NCBI GenBank assembly: GCA_022779305.1
Contig: JALFSW010000018.1
Span: 1-57,894, forward strand
DNA length: 57,894 nucleotides
From: Prevotella sp.
Lineage (GTDB): Bacteria > Bacteroidota > Bacteroidia > Bacteroidales > Bacteroidaceae
Direction: 5' to 3'
Of the stretch, positions 8,667 to 17,825 are shown one piece after another (the stretch's first letter is position 1; the number at the start of each line of letters is the position of its first letter). The notes under the pieces were generated by a model. It was not told where the DNA came from and did not search any database. It worked only from the letters and a program-made list of their open reading frames with translations. Made by a program: the position numbers and the translations under genes.

Positions 8667-10010
8667 ATGATAGATACATCAGCTTTTCAAGGTAAGACGG
8701 CAAAGTATTACACATTGGGTTGCAAACTCAATTTTTCTGAAACAAGCACGTTTGCTCGCACGCTGCAAAGTATGGGTGTGAGAGAAGCAAAGAAAGACGA
8801 AATGGCAGATATTTGCTTGATCAATACGTGTTCGGTTACAGAAGTTGCCGACCATAAATGCAGACAAGCCATTAATCGGATGGTGCGCCAAAATCCAGGA
8901 GCATTTGTTATTGTTACAGGATGTTACGCACAGTTGGAGACCGAGAAAGTGGCAAAGATGATAGGGGTAGACCTTGTTTTGGGAAGCAACGAAAAAGCCG
9001 ATCTCATTCAGTACTTAAGTGATGCTTGGAATCGGGTAAAGGGTGAGGATGCGGGCGCATCGGTCTATCATTCTGTGAAGACAAAAGATATCAAGAAGTT
9101 TCAACCCAGTTGTTCAAAAGGTAACCGAACACGATATTTCCTAAAAGTTCAGGATGGGTGTAATTATTTCTGCACTTATTGCACAATTCCTTTTGCTCGT
9201 GGATTCTCCAGAAATCCAGACATACGTTCTTTGGTGGCTCAAGCTGAAGAAGCTGCGGCCGAAGGCGGAAAAGAAATAGTTCTCACGGGTGTAAATATTG
9301 GCGACTTTGGGACATCGACGGGTGAGAAATTCATCGACCTTGTGAAGGCATTGGATCAAGTCTCAGGCATAGAACGATTTAGGATCAGCTCTTTAGAACC
9401 CGACTTAATAGATGATGAACTGATAGAATATTGCGCTGTTTCACGTGCATTTATGCCACATTTTCATATTCCATTGCAAAGTGGGTCTGACGAAGTGCTT
9501 AAATTGATGCACCGCCGTTATGACACGGCTCTTTTTGCCCACAAAGTGAAGTTGATCAAAAAGAAAATTCCAAATGCTTTTATTGGTGTTGATGTGATGG
9601 TGGGATGCAGGGGAGAAACACCCGAATATTTCCAAAATTGCTATGATTTTGTTTCAGGATTGCCCATTACGCAGCTCCATGTTTTTCCTTATTCAGAACG
9701 CCCAGGGACGGCTGCATTATCGATACCCTATGTTGTGGATGATCGAGAAAAGAAGCGTAGGGCGCAAGCATTGTTGCGACTTTCCGACCAGATGACAACC
9801 GACTTTTATGTAGCCCATATCGGAACGGAGGCTGAAGTGCTTTTTGAGAAAGCTGTGCGTGGAAAAGCAATGCACGGATTTACGAAGAATTACATCCGTG
9901 TGGAGCTTTCGCCCCTTCAAGTGCGAGAAGAATATGACAACCAGATTATGAAGGTGAGACTGATGGGCTTTAATTTTGATAAATCGGCATTGAAAGTGGA
10001 ACTCCTATGA
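8667..10010 (+). CDS. mtaB: tRNA t6A37 methylthiotransferase (MtaB type)
   Basis: A 447-residue radical SAM methylthiotransferase that adds a methylthio group to N6-threonylcarbamoyladenosine at tRNA position 37. The N-terminal UPF0004 domain has its three cluster cysteines at about Cys19 (LGCKLN), Cys55 (NTCSV) and Cys86 (TGCYA). The radical SAM CxxxCxxC is Cys165, Cys169 and Cys172 (GCNYFCTYC). A TRAM-like C-terminal region follows. The YTLGCKLNFSETS start is typical of MtaB rather than MiaB. No other ATG is available, so the start at 8667 stands despite the lack of room for a ribosome binding site. Its stop overlaps the next start by ATGA, so the two genes are translationally coupled. Confidence 0.93.
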   Translation: MIDTSAFQGKTAKYYTLGCKLNFSETSTFARTLQSMGVREAKKDEMADICLINTCSVTEVADHKCRQAINRMVRQNPGAFVIVTGCYAQLETEKVAKMIGVDLVLGSNEKADLIQYLSDAWNRVKGEDAGASVYHSVKTKDIKKFQPSCSKGNRTRYFLKVQDGCNYFCTYCTIPFARGFSRNPDIRSLVAQAEEAAAEGGKEIVLTGVNIGDFGTSTGEKFIDLVKALDQVSGIERFRISSLEPDLIDDELIEYCAVSRAFMPHFHIPLQSGSDEVLKLMHRRYDTALFAHKVKLIKKKIPNAFIGVDVMVGCRGETPEYFQNCYDFVSGLPITQLHVFPYSERPGTAALSIPYVVDDREKKRRAQALLRLSDQMTTDFYVAHIGTEAEVLFEKAVRGKAMHGFTKNYIRVELSPLQVREEYDNQIMKVRLMGFNFDKSALKVELL

Positions 10011-11017
10011 AAGTAGCGATTGTTATTTTGAACTGGAACGGAAGGCAGATGATGGAGCAATATTTGCCTTCTGTCGTTCGCTATTCGGCTGATGCAGAAA
10101 TCATTGTTGCCGACAATTCCTCTACGGATGATTCGATAGCGTGGTTAGCGTCAAATTATCCGCAAATAAGTGTTATTCGCTTGGAAGATAATTACGGTTT
10201 TGCTGGTGGTTATAACAGGGCGTTGGCGCAAGTGGATAGTGAATACTATTTATTGCTCAACAGTGATGTAGAAGTAACCGAAGGTTGGCTTTCTCCGCTA
10301 ATGGCGGCTATGGAACAATATAAGGAAGTTGTGGCTTGTCAACCGAAATTGCTATCTTATGTGGAGAAAGATAAATTTGAATATGCTGGTGGGGCAGGGG
10401 GGCATCTTGATCGTTATGGTTATCCGTTCTGTCGAGGGCGTATTTTTGATAGCATGGAGCAAGACAAAGGACAATATAACGAACCTGAAGAAATCTTTTG
10501 GGCTACGGGGGCATGTTTGCTCATACGTTCTGCCGCATTTTGGAAGGTTGGCGGCTTTGATGAACGTTTTTTTGCACACAATGAAGAAATTGACCTTTGT
10601 TGGCGTTTGCAGCAAGCGGGTGGACGCATTTTTTGCTTCCCAGAAAGTCATGTTTATCATCTTGGTGGTGGCACCTTGTCTGCATCTAATCCTCGGAAAA
10701 CTTTTCTGAACTTTCGCAATAATCTTACGATGCTTTGGAAAAATCTCCCACAAAGAGAGTTGCGTAAGGTGATGCGCATACGTTTCTTTTTGGATCATAT
10801 TGCAGCCCTAAAGACTTTGCTATTGGATGGAAATCTGAAAGAGGCACAAGCTATTCTTGCGGGTAGAAGAGCTTTTAAGGCATGGCGAAATGACTTTATT
10901 ATCGAGAGACGTCACATCGAAAGTAAAGAAAATCAAGGTGTAAGGGATATGCGCAAATCTTATTCTGTGCTTTGGAAATATTATGTGGAAAAGCGTCATA
11001 CGTATAAAGAATTGTAA
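10007..11017 (+). CDS. Glycosyltransferase family 2 (rhamnosyltransferase-like)
   Basis: A 336-residue GT2 glycosyltransferase. The GT-A fold is seen in VAIVILNWNG, the nucleotide-binding VADNSSTDDS and the metal-binding NSD triad at about 85-87 (LLLNSDVEV). The acceptor-side motif NEEIDLCWRLQQAGGR is present, as is the C-terminal NFRNNLTMLWKNLP segment common in rhamnosyltransferase-like proteins. It has no membrane span, so it is a cytosolic or peripheral enzyme of surface glycan assembly. The start overlaps the mtaB stop by four bases. The sugar donor and acceptor cannot be deduced. Confidence 0.88.
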   Translation: MKVAIVILNWNGRQMMEQYLPSVVRYSADAEIIVADNSSTDDSIAWLASNYPQISVIRLEDNYGFAGGYNRALAQVDSEYYLLLNSDVEVTEGWLSPLMAAMEQYKEVVACQPKLLSYVEKDKFEYAGGAGGHLDRYGYPFCRGRIFDSMEQDKGQYNEPEEIFWATGACLLIRSAAFWKVGGFDERFFAHNEEIDLCWRLQQAGGRIFCFPESHVYHLGGGTLSASNPRKTFLNFRNNLTMLWKNLPQRELRKVMRIRFFLDHIAALKTLLLDGNLKEAQAILAGRRAFKAWRNDFIIERRHIESKENQGVRDMRKSYSVLWKYYVEKRHTYKEL

Positions 11018-11086
11018 TAAAATTATTGTGTTTTAGTACTTTTTTAGGAATGGTGCAAAAAAATTATGATTTTTTGAGAAATAATT

Positions 11087-11117
11087 TTCTTGTTTGCACG
11101 TTTTTTATTAGCTTTGC
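11087..11117 (+). promoter_or_regulatory. Promoter of the GldB-like gene
   Basis: The -7 box TAGCTTTGC is at 11109-11117, with a TTG-containing -33 region about 20 bases upstream (cttgtttgc). The leader is about 35 bases. Confidence 0.55.
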
Positions 11118-11154
11118 ATCATAAATAATTTAAGAAACTCAAAGAAATTAAGAA

Positions 11155-11961
11155 GTGAAAGGTTTGTTTTCTATACTGATTTTATTGTCGATAATTTGCG
11201 TCGGTTGTCAATTCAAGATGCCTGCAAACAATAAGGAAGAGGCAGATGAAGGTCTTTTCATAGAGCGATATGATCGTTTGGAATATCGTTACCTCACTAC
11301 TGGCGATTTCTCGGCATTGCAAGAAATGAACACAGAATATCCGTTGGAAACCCGAACGCTTCTTGAAGAGGTGATTAAATTAGGGGAAGCTACTTCACCA
11401 GATATTAATTCAAGATTTCTTAAGTTCTATCAAGACACCACACTTCAGGCACTCATATCAGCTGTGGAAGCCGAATATGCCAATATGGATGACCTTAACC
11501 ATGAGCTCAATAGAGCTTTTAAACGGCTCAAGAAAGCCTTGCCCGATATTGTTGCACCGCGGGTTTATGCGCAGATTTCAGCCCTCGACCAAAGCATTGT
11601 TGTGGGCAATGAGGCAATCGGTATTTCGCTTGACAAGTATTTAGGCGAAGACTACCCGTTGTATAAAAAATATTACTCTCTCGATCAACGCAAACAAATG
11701 ACGAGAGCATATATCATATCAGATTGTCTTTCTTTTTATTTAATGAGCATTTATCCTTTAAATAACTTTGATACACGCCCGCAATTAGAACGAGATCTGC
11801 ATGTAGCAAAGATACAATGGGTTGTGAATAAGGTGCTTTCACGTCATAATTTCAGGTCAAAATATATTGATGCGGTCGAAAAATATATGAAAAATAATCC
11901 AAATACCAATTACGAAGAACTGTTTAGAATGACCGATTTTGACGCCTTTGAGGTTGTTTAA
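11155..11961 (+). CDS. GldB-like lipoprotein (gliding/type IX secretion family)
   Basis: A 268-residue protein that starts with GTG. No nearby in-frame ATG exists, and the signal peptide begins here. The signal ends in a lipobox-like CVGC (Cys at about 15 or 18). The body has features of GldB lipoproteins: IERYDRLEYR near the start, FLKFYQDTTL, and above all VVGNEAIGISLDKYLGEDYP in the middle. GldB is needed for gliding and for the type IX secretion system in Flavobacterium. Prevotella does not glide, so a role in T9SS or envelope assembly is inferred. It has its own promoter and stands alone. Confidence 0.75.
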   Translation: MKGLFSILILLSIICVGCQFKMPANNKEEADEGLFIERYDRLEYRYLTTGDFSALQEMNTEYPLETRTLLEEVIKLGEATSPDINSRFLKFYQDTTLQALISAVEAEYANMDDLNHELNRAFKRLKKALPDIVAPRVYAQISALDQSIVVGNEAIGISLDKYLGEDYPLYKKYYSLDQRKQMTRAYIISDCLSFYLMSIYPLNNFDTRPQLERDLHVAKIQWVVNKVLSRHNFRSKYIDAVEKYMKNNPNTNYEELFRMTDFDAFEVV

Positions 11962-12037
11962 GGACTTTAATAAATCCGCCTGTTTCCATTCTTTAACCCA
12001 ATTTGAAGTTAAAAATAAAAGAAAAAGGATACCCTAA

Positions 12038-12060
12038 CGGTCTAATGACCGATTTGGTTT
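12038..12060 (+). terminator. Weak hairpin between convergent genes
   Basis: CGGTC-taat-GACCG is followed by ATTTGGTTTT. A five-pair stem with a modest T tract, it is a possible terminator for the GldB-like gene. Confidence 0.4.
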
Positions 12061-12074
12061 TAATCACACACCCG

Positions 12075-12959
12075 CTATTTGTTTTTTAACCGTTTATTCA
12101 AGAGGTTTGTGAACTCATAATTCTTTATGCCCCACTTCGGAGCAACCAATAATTCTGGTGGACTTTGGCTCACAAATCGTTCTAAGACGAGATCCTTTCT
12201 CAACAACTGTATGTATTTCGCAATCAGACTGATATATTCCTCTACTGAATATAAATGGAATGGTTCTTTTTCATACATTGCTGCTAATTTCGTTCCACGA
12301 ATGATTTGTAGTTGATGTATTTTCAGAATAGAGAGCGGTAAAGAGGAAATGATAGGTGCTTGTCGCAGACTTTCGTTTTCATCCTCTCCGGGAAGACCAA
12401 TGATGATATGACCGCCTGTAATGATTTTTCGTTTAGAAGTTTCTTCAATGGCTTTCTTTGTGCAAGCAAAATCATGTCCACGGTTGATGAGCCGAAGTGT
12501 AGCATCGTTACAACTCTCTATTCCGTATTCAACTATGAGGAATGTTTGCCGATTGAGTTCTTCAAGATAATCTAATAACTCAGTGCTAACGCAATCTGGA
12601 CGAGTACCAATGACAAGTCCCACAACGTCTTCCACTTGCAGTGCTTCTTCATACATCGACTTTAATACTTCAACGTCTTCATACGTATTTGTATATGCTT
12701 GGAAGTAAGCCAAATATTTCATATCTGGATATTTCTTTGCAAAAAACTGTTTACCGTCTTCAAGTTGTTGGGTGATGGTTTTATGCGAACCACAATAGGC
12801 AGGGTTAAAAGTTCTGTTATCGCAAAAAATACACCCTCCCTTACCAATTCTTCCATCGCGGTTGGGACAAGTGAAACCTGCATCAATCGAAATTTTTTGC
12901 ACCCTAAAAGGGAATTGCTTGCGTATCCAACTCCCAAAATCATTGTAATATTGTTCCAT
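12075..12959 (-). CDS. Radical SAM protein, TIGR01212/YhcC family
   Basis: About 294 residues. The start at 12959 (MEQYYNDFGSWIRKQFPFRV) is chosen because that is where family similarity begins and because a promoter -7 box ends only eight bases upstream. An in-frame start at 13001 would lie upstream of transcription. The iron-sulfur cysteines are in FTCPNRDGRIGKGGCIFC, the long CX11CX2C spacing typical of this family. Further conserved parts are TNTYEDVEVLKSMYEEAL, LVIGTRPDCVS and VEYGIESCNDATLRLINRGHD. The biochemical role of the family is not established. Confidence 0.88.
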   Translation of the reverse strand: MEQYYNDFGSWIRKQFPFRVQKISIDAGFTCPNRDGRIGKGGCIFCDNRTFNPAYCGSHKTITQQLEDGKQFFAKKYPDMKYLAYFQAYTNTYEDVEVLKSMYEEALQVEDVVGLVIGTRPDCVSTELLDYLEELNRQTFLIVEYGIESCNDATLRLINRGHDFACTKKAIEETSKRKIITGGHIIIGLPGEDENESLRQAPIISSLPLSILKIHQLQIIRGTKLAAMYEKEPFHLYSVEEYISLIAKYIQLLRKDLVLERFVSQSPPELLVAPKWGIKNYEFTNLLNKRLKNK

Positions 12960-12966
12960 TAGTGTT

Positions 12967-12996
12967 GCAAAATTAATGATTATTTTGTATTTTTGC
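12967..12996. promoter_or_regulatory. Closely packed divergent -7 boxes (radical SAM gene and DPP IV gene)
   Basis: On the minus strand TAATTTTGC (12975-12967) serves the radical SAM gene with almost no leader. On the plus strand TATTTTTGC (12988-12996) serves the peptidase at 13016. The two boxes are 12 bases apart, so the two polymerases would compete. Confidence 0.6.
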
Positions 12997-13015
12997 CGCA
13001 TTAAATCAATGAAAT

Positions 13016-15208
13016 ATGAAAAAGATATTCTTTATGTGTGCAGCATTCCTTACCATGGCAGCGCAGGTGTTTGCTGGAGACAAATTAACGTTAGAAGAAA
13101 TAACCAACAATTCGCTTGGTGCGCAAACCATTTCAGGGATTAATCCTTTGAAAGGAACATCAGAATATGCAAGCATCTCAAAAGACAACACAAGAATTGT
13201 GAAGTATTCATTTAAGACTGGAAAAACAACAGGAGATTTGTTTGATACAAAGGCTTTTGCAGATCTTGGAATAAACGAAATCGACGATTATCTCATTTCT
13301 GACAATGGTCAGTTGATGCTCATACAGACCAATACAGAGAAAATTTATAGACGCTCTTTCAAGGCTGATTTCTATTTGTATAATGTGAAAGACAAATCGA
13401 TTAAACTTCTTTCCGAGGGAGGGAAACTGCAAATTCCAACTTTTTCGCCCGATGGAAAGCATATAGCTTTTGTACGCAATAATAATATTTATATTACTGA
13501 CGGAACGCAAGAACGACAGATAACTACCGATGGGGCATTTAATAAAATCATCAATGGTGTTCCCGATTGGGTTTACGAGGAAGAGTTCGGTTTTAACAAC
13601 GCCTTGGCATGGGGAGCAGATGGTGCAACATTGAGTTGGATTAAGTTCGATGAAACGAATGTGAAAACCTACACAATGCAGTTTTTTAAAGGCGACAAAC
13701 CTTCTTTCTCTGCATACGATACCTATCCAGGGGAATATTCCTACAAATACCCTAAGGCAGGAGAAGAAAATGCAAAGGTTTCTGTTTGGTCTTATAACCT
13801 CAATAACAATCAAACCATTACCTATCAACTTCCTTTAGACAAAGATGGATATATACCTAGAGTGATGCCTACAAGTGTGGAAAACAATGTGATTATCTAC
13901 ACAATGAATCGCCACCAAGATCTTTTACAGCTCTATGCTGCAAATCCATTAACGGGCGATTGCCAATTGATCATCAAGGAAAACGTTCCCAAATATGTGA
14001 AAGAGGAGGTTGTTAGCGGCATTCGAATTATGAAAAACAAAATTCTCTTTCCTTCGGATAGAGATGGGTATATGCATCTTTATTTATATAACATAGATGG
14101 AACATTCGTCAGACAAATTGAGCAGGGAAAATATGATGTAACCAGAGTGTATGGATATGATGAGAAAACAGGTAGTACCTATTTTCAAGCTGCCATTCAA
14201 TCGCCTACACAGCGCGACATCTATGTTGCCGATAAGGACGGAAAAGTGGTGCGTTTGTCGAATAAGGATGGATGGAATATTGCTACATTTTCAGGCGATT
14301 ACAGGTATTTCTTAAACAATTGGAGTAACCTTAACAATCCCTATGAATATGCTATATGTGACAATAAAGGAAAACTTATTCGCAAGGTGTTAGATAACAG
14401 CGAACTCATTGCCAAGCGGGCGAATTATGAGTTGGCAACGAGAGAACTTTTTAAGTTTACTACATCAGATGGTGTAGAACTCAATGGATGGATAGCTAAA
14501 CCGCAAAACTTTGATGCAAACAAGAAGTATCCAGTTATTTTCCATCAATACAGTGGTCCAGGTAGTCAGCAAGTAACTGATAGTTGGGCGGCTGGTTCTA
14601 TGGGGAACGGCGGTCTTTATGATTCTTATTTGACACAACAAGGCTTTATTGTTGTTTGTGTTGATGGACGCGGGACAGGCGCACGAGGGGCAGAATTTGA
14701 GAAATGCACCTATCTTCGCCTCGGAGAATTGGAATCTAACGATCAAGTAGAGGCTGCCTTGTGGATAGCCAAGCAACCTTATGTAGACAAGGAACGCATC
14801 GGTATATGGGGATGGAGCTTTGGCGGTTTCAACACATTAATGTCGATGAGCGATGAACGAGCTATTTTTAAGGCTGGTGTATCGATAGCTCCACCCACAA
14901 ATTGGCGTTTCTACGACACCGTTTATACGGAACGCTATATGCGCACACCGAAAGAAAACGCTGAAGGCTACGCCATTAATCCCATTAATAGAGCCGAAAA
15001 ACTTTCAGGTCGATTACTCATCTGTCATGGTTTAGCCGATGATAATGTTCATATTCAGAACATTTTTGAATATTCAGAGGCTTTGGTTCAAGCCAATAAG
15101 GATTTCAAGGAGATGATTTACACGAACAGAAATCATGGTATTTATGGTGGAAAAACACGTGAACATCTTTTGCGACAAGTTGCAAATTGGTTCATTGAAA
15201 ATCTGTAA
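13016..15208 (+). CDS. Dipeptidyl peptidase IV (family S9B)
   Basis: A 730-residue exported serine peptidase that removes Xaa-Pro dipeptides from peptide N-termini. The Sec signal peptide ends near residue 20. An eight-bladed propeller (about 40-480) carries DWVYEEEFG, whose two Glu residues anchor the substrate amino terminus in this family. The alpha/beta-hydrolase domain has the triad Ser601 (GWSFGG), Asp675 (ADDNVH) and His707 (NHGIYGG). The length equals that of Porphyromonas DPPIV. It probably works in the periplasm on peptides from protein digestion. The transcript leader is about 15 bases. Confidence 0.95.
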   Translation: MKKIFFMCAAFLTMAAQVFAGDKLTLEEITNNSLGAQTISGINPLKGTSEYASISKDNTRIVKYSFKTGKTTGDLFDTKAFADLGINEIDDYLISDNGQLMLIQTNTEKIYRRSFKADFYLYNVKDKSIKLLSEGGKLQIPTFSPDGKHIAFVRNNNIYITDGTQERQITTDGAFNKIINGVPDWVYEEEFGFNNALAWGADGATLSWIKFDETNVKTYTMQFFKGDKPSFSAYDTYPGEYSYKYPKAGEENAKVSVWSYNLNNNQTITYQLPLDKDGYIPRVMPTSVENNVIIYTMNRHQDLLQLYAANPLTGDCQLIIKENVPKYVKEEVVSGIRIMKNKILFPSDRDGYMHLYLYNIDGTFVRQIEQGKYDVTRVYGYDEKTGSTYFQAAIQSPTQRDIYVADKDGKVVRLSNKDGWNIATFSGDYRYFLNNWSNLNNPYEYAICDNKGKLIRKVLDNSELIAKRANYELATRELFKFTTSDGVELNGWIAKPQNFDANKKYPVIFHQYSGPGSQQVTDSWAAGSMGNGGLYDSYLTQQGFIVVCVDGRGTGARGAEFEKCTYLRLGELESNDQVEAALWIAKQPYVDKERIGIWGWSFGGFNTLMSMSDERAIFKAGVSIAPPTNWRFYDTVYTERYMRTPKENAEGYAINPINRAEKLSGRLLICHGLADDNVHIQNIFEYSEALVQANKDFKEMIYTNRNHGIYGGKTREHLLRQVANWFIENL

Positions 15209-15344
15209 AAAGTTGGTGGCTGAATTAAGACATATTTTACCTATCTGATAGGTTTATCATCTATGACAATCGCCTAAGTGAGTAATCTTTTTTGAACGTT
15301 TGCAAAGACAATAACGTTACTGTATCAAAATAAATATTTCTCAG

Positions 15345-16295
15345 ATGAAATCAAAGATTGTTCTTTTTTACAAACTCATTCAAAACTTTCTGCAGGCATT
15401 GTGTAAGACCTATCGTGAAGCATTGGTAAAACCATATAGCTATGCACCATTAAAGAGCTATGAGAAATCTCATTGTCTTAATTGTAATGCAGATTTTCAT
15501 GGACGCTTTTGCCCATATTGTGGGCAGAGTGCTGCCACAAAACGATTCAAATGGCAATCAATGGGACACATTTTTTTGCAACTTTTCGGATGGGCAGACC
15601 GTAGCGTGCCACGTACACTTTGGCATCTCATTTATCGACCTGGTTATATGATTGGTGATTATCTCTTTGGACGGCGTATGCCCTACTTTCCGCCAATCAA
15701 ACTTCTCTTTGTACTTGCTACATCGGTAGCAATTCTTTCGAGTATAACGCCCAAGAATGCAGATGTCCAAGATTTTTCTGTTGTCTTGAATAATGATTCT
15801 ACAAAGGTAGATAGAACAAATACGCTTTCATCTGAAATACCGAATGAAGGGACATTTTCTGAAAAAGACATGCAAAAGCTGCATCGCATCGGTACAACCT
15901 ACATCGATTGGGCGCGTAATCATAAAGCCTTTGAACTGTTATTCATCCATACCTTTCTTGCACTCATTAGTTGGCGTATCTTTCGTAAGACCAAGCGCAA
16001 TGCCTATTTAACACTTCCCGAACATTTCTATGTACAGATTTATCTTGCTTGCCAACTTTTGTTTCTGCGATTACTTTATTCGCTCTTTACTTTCTCCCAT
16101 GTGGCTTTAGAAGATACCTATGGACTTCCTGAGTGGTTTGTTTTCCTCGTTCTCCTTTATGACTATCAACAACTTTTTGGAGAAAAGTGGAAAGGGATGC
16201 TTTGGCGAACATTTCTCTTCTTTATTTGTATCTTCTTGCTTATGTGTATACTTATTTTTGGCATTGGATTCAGTATTGGAAGTGAGGTGGTTTAG
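15345..16295 (+). CDS. DUF3667 family membrane protein
   Basis: The 316-residue protein has an N-terminal zinc-ribbon-like part (CLNCNADFHGRFCPYCGQ, four Cys) followed by FKWQSMGHIFLQLFGW and the signature TLWHLIYRPGYMIGDYLFGRR of DUF3667. About four hydrophobic segments follow (KLLFVLATSVAILSS, LFIHTFLALISWRIF, a Leu-rich stretch near 235 and the C-terminal helix). The family is common in Bacteroidota and has no known function. No clear -7 box was seen upstream. A near-palindrome ACCTATCTGATAGGT lies at 15239-15253. Confidence 0.85.
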   Translation: MKSKIVLFYKLIQNFLQALCKTYREALVKPYSYAPLKSYEKSHCLNCNADFHGRFCPYCGQSAATKRFKWQSMGHIFLQLFGWADRSVPRTLWHLIYRPGYMIGDYLFGRRMPYFPPIKLLFVLATSVAILSSITPKNADVQDFSVVLNNDSTKVDRTNTLSSEIPNEGTFSEKDMQKLHRIGTTYIDWARNHKAFELLFIHTFLALISWRIFRKTKRNAYLTLPEHFYVQIYLACQLLFLRLLYSLFTFSHVALEDTYGLPEWFVFLVLLYDYQQLFGEKWKGMLWRTFLFFICIFLLMCILIFGIGFSIGSEVV

Positions 16296-16846
16296 CTATG
16301 AAAGAGCAAGGATAATTCCAACAGGAGTGTCCTTGCTATAATGCTCAAATCCTAATATCGGCATTATTACGGTAGAGGGAAACGAATGCCGAAACTCATA
16401 TTGACATTGTTATTCAGAATACAAACTAACTGCCTTCAATATCTTTTGTTATGGATTTGATTATTTTCTTCAAAATAAGAAGAATAAAAGAGAAATTTGT
16501 TTTTGAGAGAGGTAAATGAGAAGAAAAATAGAGGAAAATCTCATTTCTTTTGTTCTATTATCGAAATATTTGTATATTTGCAAGAAAAAGAGGCAGTTCT
16601 CTAATTGCAGACTCGCCAGAATCGTGTTTTCTCCATTCTATGCTTTGTCACCGAGAAAGGAAAACTTCAACGCTGTAACGAGCATAGCAATTATCACTGC
16701 TCTCTTTATGTCTGCAAAGATAAAACAATTTAGGTTATCTGGCAATACTCATTGTTTGGTATTCTTAAATACCTATAAATGATGATTGCAGGAATAGATA
16801 TTTTTTTGTTACTTTGCAGAATGACTCTTAAATAAATACGAACAAG
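16296..16846. other. 551-base non-coding gap with two facing promoters
   Basis: No convincing gene is present. A plus-strand promoter with TTTG at 16550-16553 and TATATTTGC at 16573-16581 has ideal spacing. A minus-strand box TATCTTTGC lies at 16722-16714. They would give transcripts that overlap by about 110 bases. A short hairpin AGCAAGGA/TCCTTGCT at 16305-16337 follows the DUF3667 gene without a T tract. A weak -7-like TTACTTTGC at 16809-16817 precedes the next gene. Confidence 0.5.
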
Positions 16847-17803
16847 ATGAAAAATCAAAAAATGTATGAAGCTGATGATAAGATGATTCATCTCATCAGC
16901 GATAATTACGATTTGCTTCAGGCACTTGGCAGTTTCGGAATTAGTCTTGGTTTCGGAGATAAAACAGTTAGAGAGGTCTGCGAAGGGCAAAATGTTGATA
17001 CATATACTTTCCTTGCCATAGTAAACTTTAGCATAAACGGGTATAAAGAATTTGATGATGCTGATCGCTTGTCGATATCTACTTTGGTGCAATATCTTCG
17101 AGCAAGTCACACCTATTATATAGATTTTCAGTTGCCATTTATCCGCAAAAAACTTGTCGATTCATTAGATGAAAAAGATAATTTGGCGCGTCTTATCTTG
17201 AAACTCTATGATGAATATGCACACGACATCCGTAATCACATGAAGTATGAGGAAAAAATGGTTTTCCCTTATGTTGATTCTCTGTTGTCAGGGCAAGCCA
17301 GCGATACTTACGATATAGAAACTTTTTCAAAAAACCATACACAAACCGATGTAAAACTAAGGGAACTGAAAAACATCATCATTAAATATCTGCCTTCCGA
17401 TACGCAACGGAATAGCCAATTGACAGCTACACTTTATGACATTTATAATTGCGAAGCGTGGTTGGATCAGCACGCAAAGGTGGAAGAAGAAATCTTCATC
17501 CCTGTCATTCGTCATTTGGAAATGAAGAGCAAACAGAATGATGTGAGTGTCAAAATTTCAAGTATGTTGAGTAAGAATACTGAAGCAACAGAGACACTAA
17601 GCGAAAGAGAGAAGGATGTTATAGTAGCCGTGGTTCAGGGAATGACCAATAAAGAAATTGCAAACCACCTTTGTATCTCTACCAATACAGTCATTACGCA
17701 CCGCAGAAACATTGCTCGGAAATTACAGATACATTCTCCTGCGGGTTTAACTATTTATGCGATTGTCAATAATTTGGTTGACATTAGTAGCGTGAATTTA
17801 TAA
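16847..17803 (+). CDS. Hemerythrin-domain LuxR-type transcriptional regulator
   Basis: The 318-residue protein has three parts. Residues 1-75 resemble the ScdA/RIC N-terminal region but lack its CC pair. Residues 80-225 form a hemerythrin-like four-helix bundle with candidate diiron ligands His88 (SHTYY), His126, His131 and Glu135 (HMKYEE), His164 (NHTQTD), and His209 with Glu213/214 (HAKVEEE). Residues about 252-318 are a LuxR/NarL helix-turn-helix (LSEREKDVIVAVVQGMTNKEIANHL). Hemerythrin domains bind oxygen or NO at a diiron site, so a redox- or NO-responsive activator is inferred. The next gene, 22 bases on, is a second LuxR regulator, probably in the same operon. Confidence 0.88.
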   Translation: MKNQKMYEADDKMIHLISDNYDLLQALGSFGISLGFGDKTVREVCEGQNVDTYTFLAIVNFSINGYKEFDDADRLSISTLVQYLRASHTYYIDFQLPFIRKKLVDSLDEKDNLARLILKLYDEYAHDIRNHMKYEEKMVFPYVDSLLSGQASDTYDIETFSKNHTQTDVKLRELKNIIIKYLPSDTQRNSQLTATLYDIYNCEAWLDQHAKVEEEIFIPVIRHLEMKSKQNDVSVKISSMLSKNTEATETLSEREKDVIVAVVQGMTNKEIANHLCISTNTVITHRRNIARKLQIHSPAGLTIYAIVNNLVDISSVNL

Positions 17804-17825
17804 TCTTGCGCAATTAGTTTAGCCT

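Noticed and set aside
16516..16782. 88-codon plus-strand frame in the gap before the hemerythrin regulator
   Set aside because: It starts upstream of the only good promoter in the gap, has no family resemblance, and crosses a minus-strand promoter.
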